NCBI GenBank assembly: GCA_030837395.1
Contig: JAUPKO010000170.1
Coordinates: forward strand, 1-10,718
DNA from: Actinomycetota bacterium
GTDB lineage: Bacteria > Actinomycetota > Actinomycetes > S36-B12 > UBA10799
Direction: 5' to 3'
DNA length: 10,718 nucleotides
Position numbers and translations under genes: made by a program. The notes under the pieces are model-generated. The model saw only the letters and a program-made list of their open reading frames with translations, did not search any database and was not told the origin of the DNA. This document shows positions 1 through 6,830 of the stretch, in pieces (position 1 is the first letter of the stretch; each line of letters begins with the position of its first letter).

Positions 1-297
1 GACGGGGGCCGGGCCGGTGAGGTCTACAACATCGGCGGCGGGACCGAGTTGACCAACAAGGAGTTGACGTACCTGATCCTGGAGGCGATGGGGGCGGGCG
101 AGGAGATGGTCAAGCGGGTGGTGGACCGCAAGGGCCACGACCTGCGGTATTCGGTGGACATCTCCAAGATCTCCGAGGAGTTGGGCTATGCCCCGGCGGT
201 GCCGTTCGCCGAAGGATTGGCTGAGACGATCGCGTGGTACCAGACCAACGAGGACTGGTGGCGCCCGCTCAAAGCCGGCACCCCGGCGGCACGGTAG
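1..297 (+). CDS. rfbB: dTDP-glucose 4,6-dehydratase, C-terminal part (partial)
   Basis: This is the last 98 codons of RmlB/RfbB, the NAD-dependent enzyme that converts dTDP-glucose to dTDP-4-dehydro-6-deoxyglucose, step two of dTDP-L-rhamnose synthesis. The reading frame is open from base 1, so the 5' part lies outside the window. The visible end carries hallmarks of the family's C-terminus: GEVYNIGGGTELTNKELT near the start, then DRKGHDLRYSVD, then the closing GLAETIAWYQTNEDWWRPL. The catalytic Tyr-x-x-x-Lys and the Rossmann nucleotide loop are not in view. The stop (TAG 295-297) is 12 nt before rfbD and overlaps that gene's likely ribosome-binding site, so the two are probably co-transcribed. 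The family assignment is firm; whether the whole gene is intact cannot be seen. Confidence 0.95.
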   Translation, partial: DGGRAGEVYNIGGGTELTNKELTYLILEAMGAGEEMVKRVVDRKGHDLRYSVDISKISEELGYAPAVPFAEGLAETIAWYQTNEDWWRPLKAGTPAAR

Positions 298-309
298 GGG
301 GGCGCGGTC

Positions 310-1191
310 ATGGCGCACTGGCTGGTGGTCGGATCGAACGGGCAACTCGGGCACGACCTGATGGCGGTACTGCCGACCACCGGGCACACGTGCGTCGGCC
401 TGGACCTGCCGGACATCGACATCACGGACCCGGAGTCGGTGGCGGCGGCCCTAGCCGACGTGGCGCCCGACGTGGTGGTCAACGCTGCGGCCTACACCGC
501 GGTCGACGCGGCCGAGGCCGACGAGGCGACCGCGCTGCGCGTCAATGGTGACGGTCCCGCGGTGCTGGCAGCGGCCGTGGCAGCAGTGCCCGGCATGCGG
601 TTGGTGCAGGTCAGCACGGATTACGTGTTCGACGGTTCAGCGGCGCAGCCCTACGGCGAGGACGACCCCATCAACCCCGCCTCGGCATACGGGCGCACCA
701 AGGCCGCCGGTGAGCTCGCCGTTCTCGAGCTGCTGCCCGATCGCGGCTACGTCGTGCGCACGGCCTGGCTCTACGGGGTCAACGGGGCCAACTTCGTCAA
801 GACCATGCTGCGCCTGGCCGGCAGCCGCGACACCCTGGAGGTCGTGGATGACCAGCGCGGCCAGCCCACCTGGAGCCGTGACCTGGCCGAACAGATTGAG
901 GTCCTGATCGCGGCAGACGCACCCGCCGGCATCTACCACGGTACCTCCGGCGGCGAGACTACCTGGTTCGGCTTCACCCGGGCGATCTTCGCCGGTGCCG
1001 GCCTGGACCCCGAGCGGGTGCACCCGACCACCACCGACAAGTTCCCCCGACCGGCCCCGCGCCCGGCCTTCAGCGTCCTCGGCCACGACAAGTGGGCCGA
1101 AGTCGGCCTCGCTCCGCTCAGGGACTGGGACGAGGCTCTGGCTGAGGCACTGCCGTTGATCATTGCGGCCGAGCAGACGAACCCGCATTGA
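310..1191 (+). CDS. rfbD: dTDP-4-dehydrorhamnose reductase
   Basis: RmlD/RfbD performs the last step of dTDP-L-rhamnose synthesis, the NAD(P)H-dependent reduction of dTDP-4-dehydro-L-rhamnose, in the cytoplasm. The 293-residue product has the usual length. An N-terminal Rossmann loop GSNGQLG lies at residues 8-14, the strand motif VVVNAAAYTAVD at 55-66, STDYVFDG at 102-109, and the catalytic YGRTK (Tyr127, Lys131). The substrate-region motif DQRGQPTW is at 181-188. The ATG at 310 has an AGGGGGG stretch at 296-302 with 7 nt spacing, which supports this start. It follows rfbB by 12 nt, forming an rfbBD pair. Its 3' end overlaps the convergent DUF2142 gene by 32 bp. All key residues expected for the short-chain dehydrogenase fold are present and nothing suggests decay. 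Confidence 0.96.
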   Translation: MAHWLVVGSNGQLGHDLMAVLPTTGHTCVGLDLPDIDITDPESVAAALADVAPDVVVNAAAYTAVDAAEADEATALRVNGDGPAVLAAAVAAVPGMRLVQVSTDYVFDGSAAQPYGEDDPINPASAYGRTKAAGELAVLELLPDRGYVVRTAWLYGVNGANFVKTMLRLAGSRDTLEVVDDQRGQPTWSRDLAEQIEVLIAADAPAGIYHGTSGGETTWFGFTRAIFAGAGLDPERVHPTTTDKFPRPAPRPAFSVLGHDKWAEVGLAPLRDWDEALAEALPLIIAAEQTNPH

Positions 1192-2740
1192 GCCGAGTGA
1201 TGCTCCGGCCACGCGCATTGGCACCGGCCACACCCGGCCAGTAGTGCGCCAGGGCGATCGTCAACAGCACGGCCCAGGCCAGCGTCCCGACGATCCACAC
1301 GGTCATCGGTGACGCACCCGTGAAAGTCCACCACTGCGGCGCACGGTTGAGGTCGATGTCCACGACGCCGATGCCGGTGACGAACCTGCGCAACCACGCA
1401 TGCAGAGCGATCGCGGACGCGTAGCCCAGCAGCCCGCCGGCCACCACCAATTGCGTCCGGGTGAAGGCGAGTCGCTCCCCGGGGTGGGCAAGCAGCACCA
1501 CCCCGAGCCAGGCCAACAGCAACGGCAGCAGGTAGCGCGGCTGGAACAGCGTGCCGCCCAGCACCTCGGACTGCAGCAAGGACCGCAGCGGAATCACCAC
1601 GACCACGACCACCAGCACGGCCACGGCGGTCCCCTTGCGCCAATACATCACCCCGAAGCCGGCCAGCACGAAACCCCCGAGGACTAGCGTCGTGGGCAAC
1701 CATGCCCCCGAGGGCATAGGCATGTCGATCCAGCCGAGCAAGTCCGACTCGTTCGTGCGGCCCCACGGGGCACCGGTGAGCGCGGACCAGTAGGTCGGCC
1801 AGGCCTCGATCATCGACCAGACGGTGGCGTGCACGGGCACCGGCGGGAACTTGTCGACGAACGATTCCGAGGCGAGTTTGGAGTGCCCGCTGCGGAAGAA
1901 GAATCCCGCTGCGACCCCGATCAGCAGCAGACCCGCCAGCAGCACCGGCCACCGCTTCCTGGCCAGGAACAGCAGCATTCCCAACCCGCTCACGCCGATG
2001 ACGTAGAGCGCACCGTCGCCCCGCGATCCGGCCGCTATCACCCCGCCGAACCACCACACCGCCACCGCCACCCACCTGCGCCAACCAGTGGTCAGGAACG
2101 CCGTGACCATGGGGCCCCACAGCGCCGCGACCCCGGCCACCGCCCACGCGCTGGGGCTGGTCGAGGCATAAAGCGACACCCCCAGCGGCATACTCCCGAG
2201 CACCCACGAGAGCAACATCGGTGCCCGCAACCATGGCAGCGCGACGAGGTACGCCAGGGCGAAGACCGCCACCACCACAACGGCCACCGCGAATCTCACG
2301 CCCGCCACCCCGGCACCGGGCGAGTCACCGACGAAGGCGCTGGCGTAGGCGTAGAACAACGGCGGGTAGAGCCCGATGTTGGCCCGCACAACCGTCGTGG
2401 CGAGCACCCCGCAGTTGCCGTCGTGGGTGGGATCCTGCACGAAGCAGATGACGGGCCAGTCCGACACTTGGTAGAGCCCCACGCCGAGGTCCCGTTCGGG
2501 ATTGTCGAGGGTCACCGGCTGGCAATCCTGCTCGCCTGCCGCGGAGGCGCACCAGATGGAGGCGAGGTGGAAGTCGTCGTCGGCCCCCGAGCCCGGTGGT
2601 GAACTCACCGCCCACGCGCCGAGCGCGAGCAAGGCCGACACCGCAGCCACCAGGAACAGTCCGATGAACCGGTAGTGCAGTCGCACACCGGACTCGATCA
2701 GCGACTGCGCCCGGTCAATCGGCGACGCGGAGGGTGCCAT
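1160..2740 (-). CDS. DUF2142-family multi-pass membrane protein, possible GT-C-type glycosyltransferase
   Basis: The product is a 526-residue integral membrane protein that resembles the actinobacterial DUF2142 family, usually found in cell-surface polysaccharide loci. One helix lies near residues 24-45, followed by the family's SPPGSGADDDFHLASIW motif (47-63), an outside loop up to about residue 147, and then many hydrophobic segments from about 148 to 505. The acidic cluster Asp54-56 just after the first helix is where GT-C glycosyltransferases carry their catalytic acid; that link is inference. Cysteines 64, 73, 99 and 110 share the same loop. The ATG at 2740 was chosen because the first helix and conserved motif follow directly; the frame is open further upstream only because it runs inside the acyltransferase gene. 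The gene starts 26 bp before the acyltransferase stop, suggesting translational coupling. The function is unproven. Confidence 0.82.
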   Translation of the reverse strand: MAPSASPIDRAQSLIESGVRLHYRFIGLFLVAAVSALLALGAWAVSSPPGSGADDDFHLASIWCASAAGEQDCQPVTLDNPERDLGVGLYQVSDWPVICFVQDPTHDGNCGVLATTVVRANIGLYPPLFYAYASAFVGDSPGAGVAGVRFAVAVVVVAVFALAYLVALPWLRAPMLLSWVLGSMPLGVSLYASTSPSAWAVAGVAALWGPMVTAFLTTGWRRWVAVAVWWFGGVIAAGSRGDGALYVIGVSGLGMLLFLARKRWPVLLAGLLLIGVAAGFFFRSGHSKLASESFVDKFPPVPVHATVWSMIEAWPTYWSALTGAPWGRTNESDLLGWIDMPMPSGAWLPTTLVLGGFVLAGFGVMYWRKGTAVAVLVVVVVVIPLRSLLQSEVLGGTLFQPRYLLPLLLAWLGVVLLAHPGERLAFTRTQLVVAGGLLGYASAIALHAWLRRFVTGIGVVDIDLNRAPQWWTFTGASPMTVWIVGTLAWAVLLTIALAHYWPGVAGANARGRSITRLNAGSSARPQ

Positions 2741-3305
2741 CGCGTTCCAGATACTCCACACCCTCGGCGGGGCAACGCCACCGCCCCTGGGCCACCTGCT
2801 GCAGCGGCACACCGGCTTTGCCGACCCAGCCCACCCGGCGGGCGGGGACGCCCACCACCAAGGCGAAGTCGGGCACGTCACGGGTGACGACCGCACCGGC
2901 GGCCACGGTCGCCCAGGCGCCGATCCGCACCGGTGCGACACACACTGCGCGGGCGCCGATAGCCGCCCCCTGGCCGATCTGGACCCCAACCGAGTGCCAG
3001 TCCGAGGCATTCTTGGGGCTGCCGTCGGGGTTGACTGCCCGCGGGAACTCGTCGTTGGTCAGCACCGCCGCCGGGCCGATGAACACCCCGGGCCCGAGTT
3101 GCGCGGGTTCGTACACCAGCGCGTAGTTCTGCACCTTGCAGTTGTCGCCAAGGGTCGCACCGTCGCCGATGTAGGCACCGCGGCCGATGATGCAGTCGCG
3201 TCCCACGACGGCGCCGGCGCGTACCTGCGCGAGGTGCCAGACGGTCGTCCCCTCACCGATCGTCGCACCCTCGTCGATATCCGCGCTGGGCAGGATCCTT
3301 GCCAT
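2715..3305 (-). CDS. Hexapeptide-repeat sugar N-acetyltransferase (WbpD/WlbB-like)
   Basis: The 196-residue product is a left-handed beta-helix acyltransferase of the type that acetylates the 3-amino group of a nucleotide sugar with acetyl-CoA (WbpD/WlbB, or the dTDP-sugar QdtC/FdtC enzymes). Imperfect hexapeptide turns run from about residue 8 to 145 (for example IDEGATIGEGTTVW, IIGRGAYIGDGATLG, IGARAVCVAPVRIG). KVQNYALVY (57-65) and TNDEFPRA (83-90) match the conserved substrate region; Asn84 sits where I recall WlbB placing a substrate-binding Asn. A short tail with RWRCPAEG (175-182) follows. The ATG at 3305 is preferred over the GTG at 3314 because AGGAAG lies 9 nt before the ATG but directly abuts the GTG. 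It lies 13 nt after the dehydrogenase gene. The exact sugar substrate is not determinable. Confidence 0.88.
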   Translation of the reverse strand: MARILPSADIDEGATIGEGTTVWHLAQVRAGAVVGRDCIIGRGAYIGDGATLGDNCKVQNYALVYEPAQLGPGVFIGPAAVLTNDEFPRAVNPDGSPKNASDWHSVGVQIGQGAAIGARAVCVAPVRIGAWATVAAGAVVTRDVPDFALVVGVPARRVGWVGKAGVPLQQVAQGRWRCPAEGVEYLERDGTLRVAD

Positions 3306-3314
3306 GCTGGGCAC

Positions 3315-3320
3315 CTTCCT
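3315..3320 (-). promoter_or_regulatory. Ribosome-binding site deciding the acetyltransferase start
   Basis: AGGAAG on the minus strand overlaps the stop of the preceding dehydrogenase gene and lies 9 nt upstream of the ATG at 3305. It directly abuts the GTG at 3314, leaving no spacer, so the ATG is the better start. Confidence 0.55.
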
Positions 3321-4311
3321 AGTCGAAGACCACTGTGCGCCCGGCCGCGGCAGAGGCCAGCACGGCCTCGGCCACCTGCACCACCTGGGCGCCGTCCGCC
3401 ATGGTGACGATATCCGCCGGCAGGCCCAGCACGGCGTCGCGGAACTGCTCGTGCTCGGTGCGCAGCGGCTCGGGTTTGGCGATGGCGTAGCGCACCACGT
3501 CGCCCTCGCTGACGCCGCGGAACCGCGCCATGTCGCTCCACTGGCTGTCGACTTTGCCGTTCTCGCAGAACGTGAGGTCGGCGGCCAACAGGTCGATCAC
3601 GAACGTTCCCCGCTCGCCGGTCACCGACACCGTCCGCTCCTTGACCGGGGTGAGCCAGTTGACCAGGTGGCTGGACACCACGCCGTGCTCGAGGGACCCG
3701 ACGATGGCCACCAGGTCCTCGTGCTCGCGGCCAGAACGGTTGGCCGTCTGGGCGGCCACGCTGACGAAGGACGACCCGGTGACCCAGCGGGTGAGGTCGA
3801 TGTCGTGGGTGGCCAGGTCCAGCACCACGCCGACGTCGGCGATGCGCAGCGGGAAGGGGCTCTGCCGCCTGGTCACCACCTGGTAGATCGCACCCAGGTC
3901 GCCCGCCGCGATGCGTGCGCGCGCCGCCATCAGCGCCGGGTTGTATCGCTCGATGTGGCCCACCGCCCCGACGAGCCCGGCGGCGGCGAACAGGTCCGCC
4001 AGTTCGACCGCTTCGGCGTAACTGGAAGCCAACGGCTTTTCGATCAGGGCGTGCACCCCCGCGGCGGCCAAAGCGGTGCCGACCGCGCGGTGGTACGAGG
4101 TTGGTGCGGCCACCACCGCATAGTCGATGCCCAACTCCAGCAACTCCGTGACGTCATCCACCACAGGCACTCCCCGCAGCACCTCCCGCGCGTCACCCTG
4201 CGGGTCCGCTACGGCCACCAACTCGACGCCGTCCAACGACGCCAGGATCCGCGCGTGGTTGCGTCCCATGACCCCCAGGCCCACCAGACCTGCCCGCAGC
4301 ACCGGACTCAT
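3319..4311 (-). CDS. Gfo/Idh/MocA-family oxidoreductase, probable nucleotide-sugar 3-dehydrogenase
   Basis: This 330-residue cytoplasmic enzyme is probably the NAD(P)-dependent oxidase of the C3 hydroxyl of a nucleotide sugar, making the keto substrate for the aminotransferase encoded just upstream. The N-terminal Rossmann motif GLVGLGVMGRNHAR lies at residues 8-21, the family's EKP motif at 91-93 (Lys92 is the usual catalytic lysine), GHIERYNP at 118-125, and DLATHDIDL at 165-173, the conserved Asp-x-x-x-His segment. The GHIERYNP signature recalls UDP-GlcNAc 3-dehydrogenases, but the family is broad and myo-inositol or other sugar substrates cannot be excluded from sequence alone. The ATG at 4311 overlaps the aminotransferase stop in an ATGA junction, so the two are translationally coupled. 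The acetyltransferase follows 13 nt later. Confidence 0.88.
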   Translation of the reverse strand: MSPVLRAGLVGLGVMGRNHARILASLDGVELVAVADPQGDAREVLRGVPVVDDVTELLELGIDYAVVAAPTSYHRAVGTALAAAGVHALIEKPLASSYAEAVELADLFAAAGLVGAVGHIERYNPALMAARARIAAGDLGAIYQVVTRRQSPFPLRIADVGVVLDLATHDIDLTRWVTGSSFVSVAAQTANRSGREHEDLVAIVGSLEHGVVSSHLVNWLTPVKERTVSVTGERGTFVIDLLAADLTFCENGKVDSQWSDMARFRGVSEGDVVRYAIAKPEPLRTEHEQFRDAVLGLPADIVTMADGAQVVQVAEAVLASAAAGRTVVFD

Positions 4312-5384
4312 GCCCCGGCTCCCGCGACCTGATTGACCGCCCCGATGACGGTGTCGACATCGTCGTCGGACAGCCCCGGGTGAACCGGCAGGCTCAGCAC
4401 CTCGGCGGCCGCCTGCGCCGTGACTGGCAGGTCCAGCGCGGTCAGCCCGAACGACGGCAGCAGGTGCACCGGCGTGGGGTAATAGACCCCGGACCCGACC
4501 CCCCGCTGCGCCAGTGCCGCGGCAAAGCCGTCCCGATCACCCGGCACCCGGACGGTGTATTGGTGGTACACGTGCACGGCACCTTCGGCCACCGGCGGCA
4601 CCGTCACGCCTGTCAAGTCGGCGTCGTACCGGGCCGCGATCGACTCCCGCCGCGCCGTCCAGCCGGCTAACTTGGCCAACTGCACCCGCCCGATCGCCGC
4701 ATGAATGTCGGTCATCCGAGTGTTGAACCCGATCACCTCGTTGCGGTAGCGCTGCTCCATGCCCTGGTTGCGCAACAGCCGCACCTGCCGGGCGATGTGA
4801 TCGCAGGCCGTGGTGACCATGCCACCCTCACCGGAGGTCATGTTCTTGGTCGGGTAGAACGAGAACGCCCCCGCCGCCCCGAACGCCCCCACCGGCGTGC
4901 CCTGCCATGAGGCCGCATGGGCCTGCGCAGCATCCTCGACGATCCACAGGCCATGGCGAGCGGCAACCTCGCCCAGGCGCGTCATGTCGGCCGGGTGGCC
5001 GTAGAGGTGCACCGGCATGATCGCCCGCGTCCGCGCCGTGATGGCCGCCTCCGCAGCGGCCGGGTCCAGGCAGAACGAGTCAGCCTCGATGTCGACGAAC
5101 ACCGGAGTCGCCCCGGCCAGCCGCACCGCGTTGGCCGTCGCGGCGAACGTGAAGGACGGCACTATCACCTCGTCGCCGGCCCGCACGCCAACCGCCAGCA
5201 ACGCCAGGTGCAGCGCCGACGTACCCGAATTCACCGCCACACAGTGTCGACCCGCCACGACCTGGGCGAACTCATCCTCGAAACCGGCCACCTGCGGCCC
5301 CTGGGCAACCATGCCCGAGGCCAACACGGCATCGACGGCGGCCCTCTCGTCAGCGCCGATCAACGGCATCGCAGCGGGAATCAC
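4308..5384 (-). CDS. DegT/DnrJ/EryC1/StrS-family PLP-dependent sugar aminotransferase
   Basis: The 358-residue product transfers an amino group (usually from glutamate) to a keto-sugar nucleotide, here most likely at C3 of the product of the neighbouring dehydrogenase. The fold-type I PLP signature is complete: VNSGTSAL at residues 51-58, PSFTFAATANAV at 76-87, the cofactor-binding VEDAAQAHAA (Asp151, Gln154), and the Schiff-base lysine in SFYPTKN (Lys180), followed by SGEGGM. The GTG at 5384 was chosen because GAAAGG lies 6 nt upstream and family members begin at about the PLIG segment; a longer frame exists to 5432 but lacks support. It lies 37 nt after the GtrA gene, the widest gap in the array, and overlaps the dehydrogenase gene by 4 bp. 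Specificity (C3 versus C4) is inferred from context only. Confidence 0.92.
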   Translation of the reverse strand: MIPAAMPLIGADERAAVDAVLASGMVAQGPQVAGFEDEFAQVVAGRHCVAVNSGTSALHLALLAVGVRAGDEVIVPSFTFAATANAVRLAGATPVFVDIEADSFCLDPAAAEAAITARTRAIMPVHLYGHPADMTRLGEVAARHGLWIVEDAAQAHAASWQGTPVGAFGAAGAFSFYPTKNMTSGEGGMVTTACDHIARQVRLLRNQGMEQRYRNEVIGFNTRMTDIHAAIGRVQLAKLAGWTARRESIAARYDADLTGVTVPPVAEGAVHVYHQYTVRVPGDRDGFAAALAQRGVGSGVYYPTPVHLLPSFGLTALDLPVTAQAAAEVLSLPVHPGLSDDDVDTVIGAVNQVAGAGA

Positions 5385-5390
5385 GGGGGG

Positions 5391-5398
5391 CCTTTCAG
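5391..5398 (-). promoter_or_regulatory. Ribosome-binding site deciding the aminotransferase start
   Basis: CTGAAAGG on the minus strand lies 6 nt upstream of the GTG at 5384. No comparable site precedes the in-frame start at 5432 or the ATG five codons downstream, so the GTG is favoured. Confidence 0.6.
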
Positions 5399-5421
5399 GT
5401 GGTCGACGGAACAGGCTGACT

Positions 5422-5871
5422 CTAGCCGTCAACGCCCACGCCAGTCCTGGGCAGGCCGTCCGCTTCGCTTCCCGGATCCGTCGCCCGAAACACCCACAGT
5501 CGCAGCACCACGAAGTTCAGCAGAGTGAGGATGCACACGACGATGACCTTGGCCACCAGGTAGTTCAGGCCAGCTGCCGCCAACCCCGAGACCCCCGCCG
5601 AGGTGAGCACCGTGTTAGCTGCCACGAGCACCGTGAACCGTACGAGCTGCGCCGGGGTGTGGGCCGTCTGGGCACCGAAGGTCCAGCGCTGGTTGAGGGT
5701 GAAGTTGACCGCGAACGAGGCCAGGAAGGACGTTGCCGCGGCCAGCGGCAGCCACACGCCGAGCACCCCGTGCAGCAGCCACAATCCCCCGATGTCGGCA
5801 ATGGCGCTGAGAACCCCCACCGTGAGGTAGCGGACGATTTGGGCCACGCGGTCGGCCGTGAGCGGTGCCAC
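5422..5871 (-). CDS. GtrA-family membrane protein (putative polyprenyl-phosphate-sugar flippase)
   Basis: The 149-residue product has the typical length and four-helix layout of the GtrA family (helices near residues 13-33, 38-58, 78-98 and 104-125). Conserved family segments are present: VRYLTVGVLSAIADIGG (13-29), NFTLNQRWTF (56-65) and LNFVVLRLWVF (118-128). GtrA proteins are thought to move polyprenyl-phosphate-linked sugars across the cytoplasmic membrane for use by outside-facing glycosyltransferases. It begins at a GTG only 3 nt after the stop of the GT2 gene, the usual GtrB-type partner, which strengthens this role. A polar tail of about 20 residues follows the last helix. The direct role as a flippase is family knowledge rather than something the sequence proves. 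Confidence 0.9.
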   Translation of the reverse strand: MAPLTADRVAQIVRYLTVGVLSAIADIGGLWLLHGVLGVWLPLAAATSFLASFAVNFTLNQRWTFGAQTAHTPAQLVRFTVLVAANTVLTSAGVSGLAAAGLNYLVAKVIVVCILTLLNFVVLRLWVFRATDPGSEADGLPRTGVGVDG

Positions 5872-5874
5872 AGC

Positions 5875-6807
5875 TCAGTCGGGGGTGGCTTGGATGTCGA
5901 GCACCAACGCCTGGATCAGCAGGTAGAAGCCGGTCATGAACGGCACGACGCTCAGGATCGTCGTGCCCGCGCTGGGTGTGGCCTCACCAATGGCCTGGAA
6001 GGTCGTCCACGCCCCCACCACGAGGCCGAACGTGGTGAACACGATCCCGGCGATGAGCATCACGGCGATCGGCGAGAAGGACCACAGGATGTACTTGAAC
6101 CACATGCGCCGCCAGAATCCGGTGAACAGCAGCCACAGGATGCGCGGCACGGCCGTGTGCAACTTGATAGTCGACACCTCCTGGCCGTAGCGGGCCGGGA
6201 TCGGCACGTCGATGGCGCGGACGTCGGCGATGTTGAGCCAGATCAGCAAGTCGTTCTCGAACTCGTAGCGACGCGAAACGCGGTCCAGCGGCACCCGTTC
6301 CAACGCCTCACGGGTGACGGCCGTGTAGCCGTTCTGCGGGTCGACGAGGTTCCAGTAGCCGGACGCCGCCTTGTTCATGAAGGTGAGGATCATGTTGCCG
6401 ATGACCCGGTAGGCGGGCATACCCGCGGTGCTGGCGGCGGAGAAGAACCGGTTGCCCTTGGCGAAGCCGTAGCCGTCCTTGACGATCGGCTTGAGCAGGC
6501 GCGGTAGCTGCGCCGGGTCCATCTGGTTGTCGCCCGCCATGACCACCATGACGTCGCTGCCCAGTTCCATGGCCCTGGCGTGACCGGTGAGGATCGCCCC
6601 ACCCACACCCTGGTTGACCTCCAGCCGGATCACCTCCAGCCGCGGATCCGGCACACTTCGCGCAACCTCGAGGGTGTCGTCCGGGCTGCAATCGTCCACC
6701 ACGATGATGTGATCCACGAAGTCAGGCACCCCAACGATGGTCTCGGCGATGAGCGCCTCCTCCTTGAAGGCGGGCACCACAACGGCGATGGTCCTGTCGT
6801 CGAGCAT
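5875..6807 (-). CDS. GT2 glycosyltransferase with C-terminal membrane helices (polyprenyl-phosphate sugar synthase-like)
   Basis: The 310-residue product has an N-terminal GT-A catalytic domain of the DPM1/GtrB type: AVVVPAFKEE at residues 8-17, VVDDCSPDDT at 36-45, the glycine-rich NQGVGGAILTGH at 65-76, and the metal-binding acidic motif GDNQMD at 92-97. FENDLL (183-188) is the later conserved acidic segment. Two hydrophobic stretches (about 241-267 and 284-304) anchor it to the membrane. Such enzymes load a sugar from a nucleotide donor onto a polyprenyl phosphate on the cytoplasmic face. The ATG at 6807 starts just before the first beta strand; only a weak purine stretch precedes it. The GtrA gene follows 3 nt later, suggesting a synthase-flippase pair. 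The donor sugar cannot be read from sequence. Confidence 0.9.
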   Translation of the reverse strand: MLDDRTIAVVVPAFKEEALIAETIVGVPDFVDHIIVVDDCSPDDTLEVARSVPDPRLEVIRLEVNQGVGGAILTGHARAMELGSDVMVVMAGDNQMDPAQLPRLLKPIVKDGYGFAKGNRFFSAASTAGMPAYRVIGNMILTFMNKAASGYWNLVDPQNGYTAVTREALERVPLDRVSRRYEFENDLLIWLNIADVRAIDVPIPARYGQEVSTIKLHTAVPRILWLLFTGFWRRMWFKYILWSFSPIAVMLIAGIVFTTFGLVVGAWTTFQAIGEATPSAGTTILSVVPFMTGFYLLIQALVLDIQATPD

Positions 6808-6830
6808 CTGATGACCGTACCTGTTGCCCC

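Noticed and set aside
933..2234. 433-codon open frame on the minus strand
   Set aside because: It is in a shifted frame inside the DUF2142 gene and crosses into rfbD antisense. The DUF2142 frame carries the family motif and membrane helices; this one does not.
3187..4332. 381-codon open frame on the plus strand
   Set aside because: It is antisense to the well-supported Gfo/Idh gene and the acetyltransferase start, with His/Gly/Arg-rich composition and no recognisable domain.
5413..5435. Internal promoter before the aminotransferase gene
   Set aside because: TAGAGT resembles a -10 box and TTGACG a -35 box, but only 2 nt separate them, so they cannot work together.
5017..6507. 496-codon open frame on the plus strand
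   Set aside because: It lies antisense to the aminotransferase, GtrA and GT2 genes, all of which show full family motifs. The translation is low-complexity Arg/Gly/His-rich and matches no family; it reflects high GC on the opposite strand.
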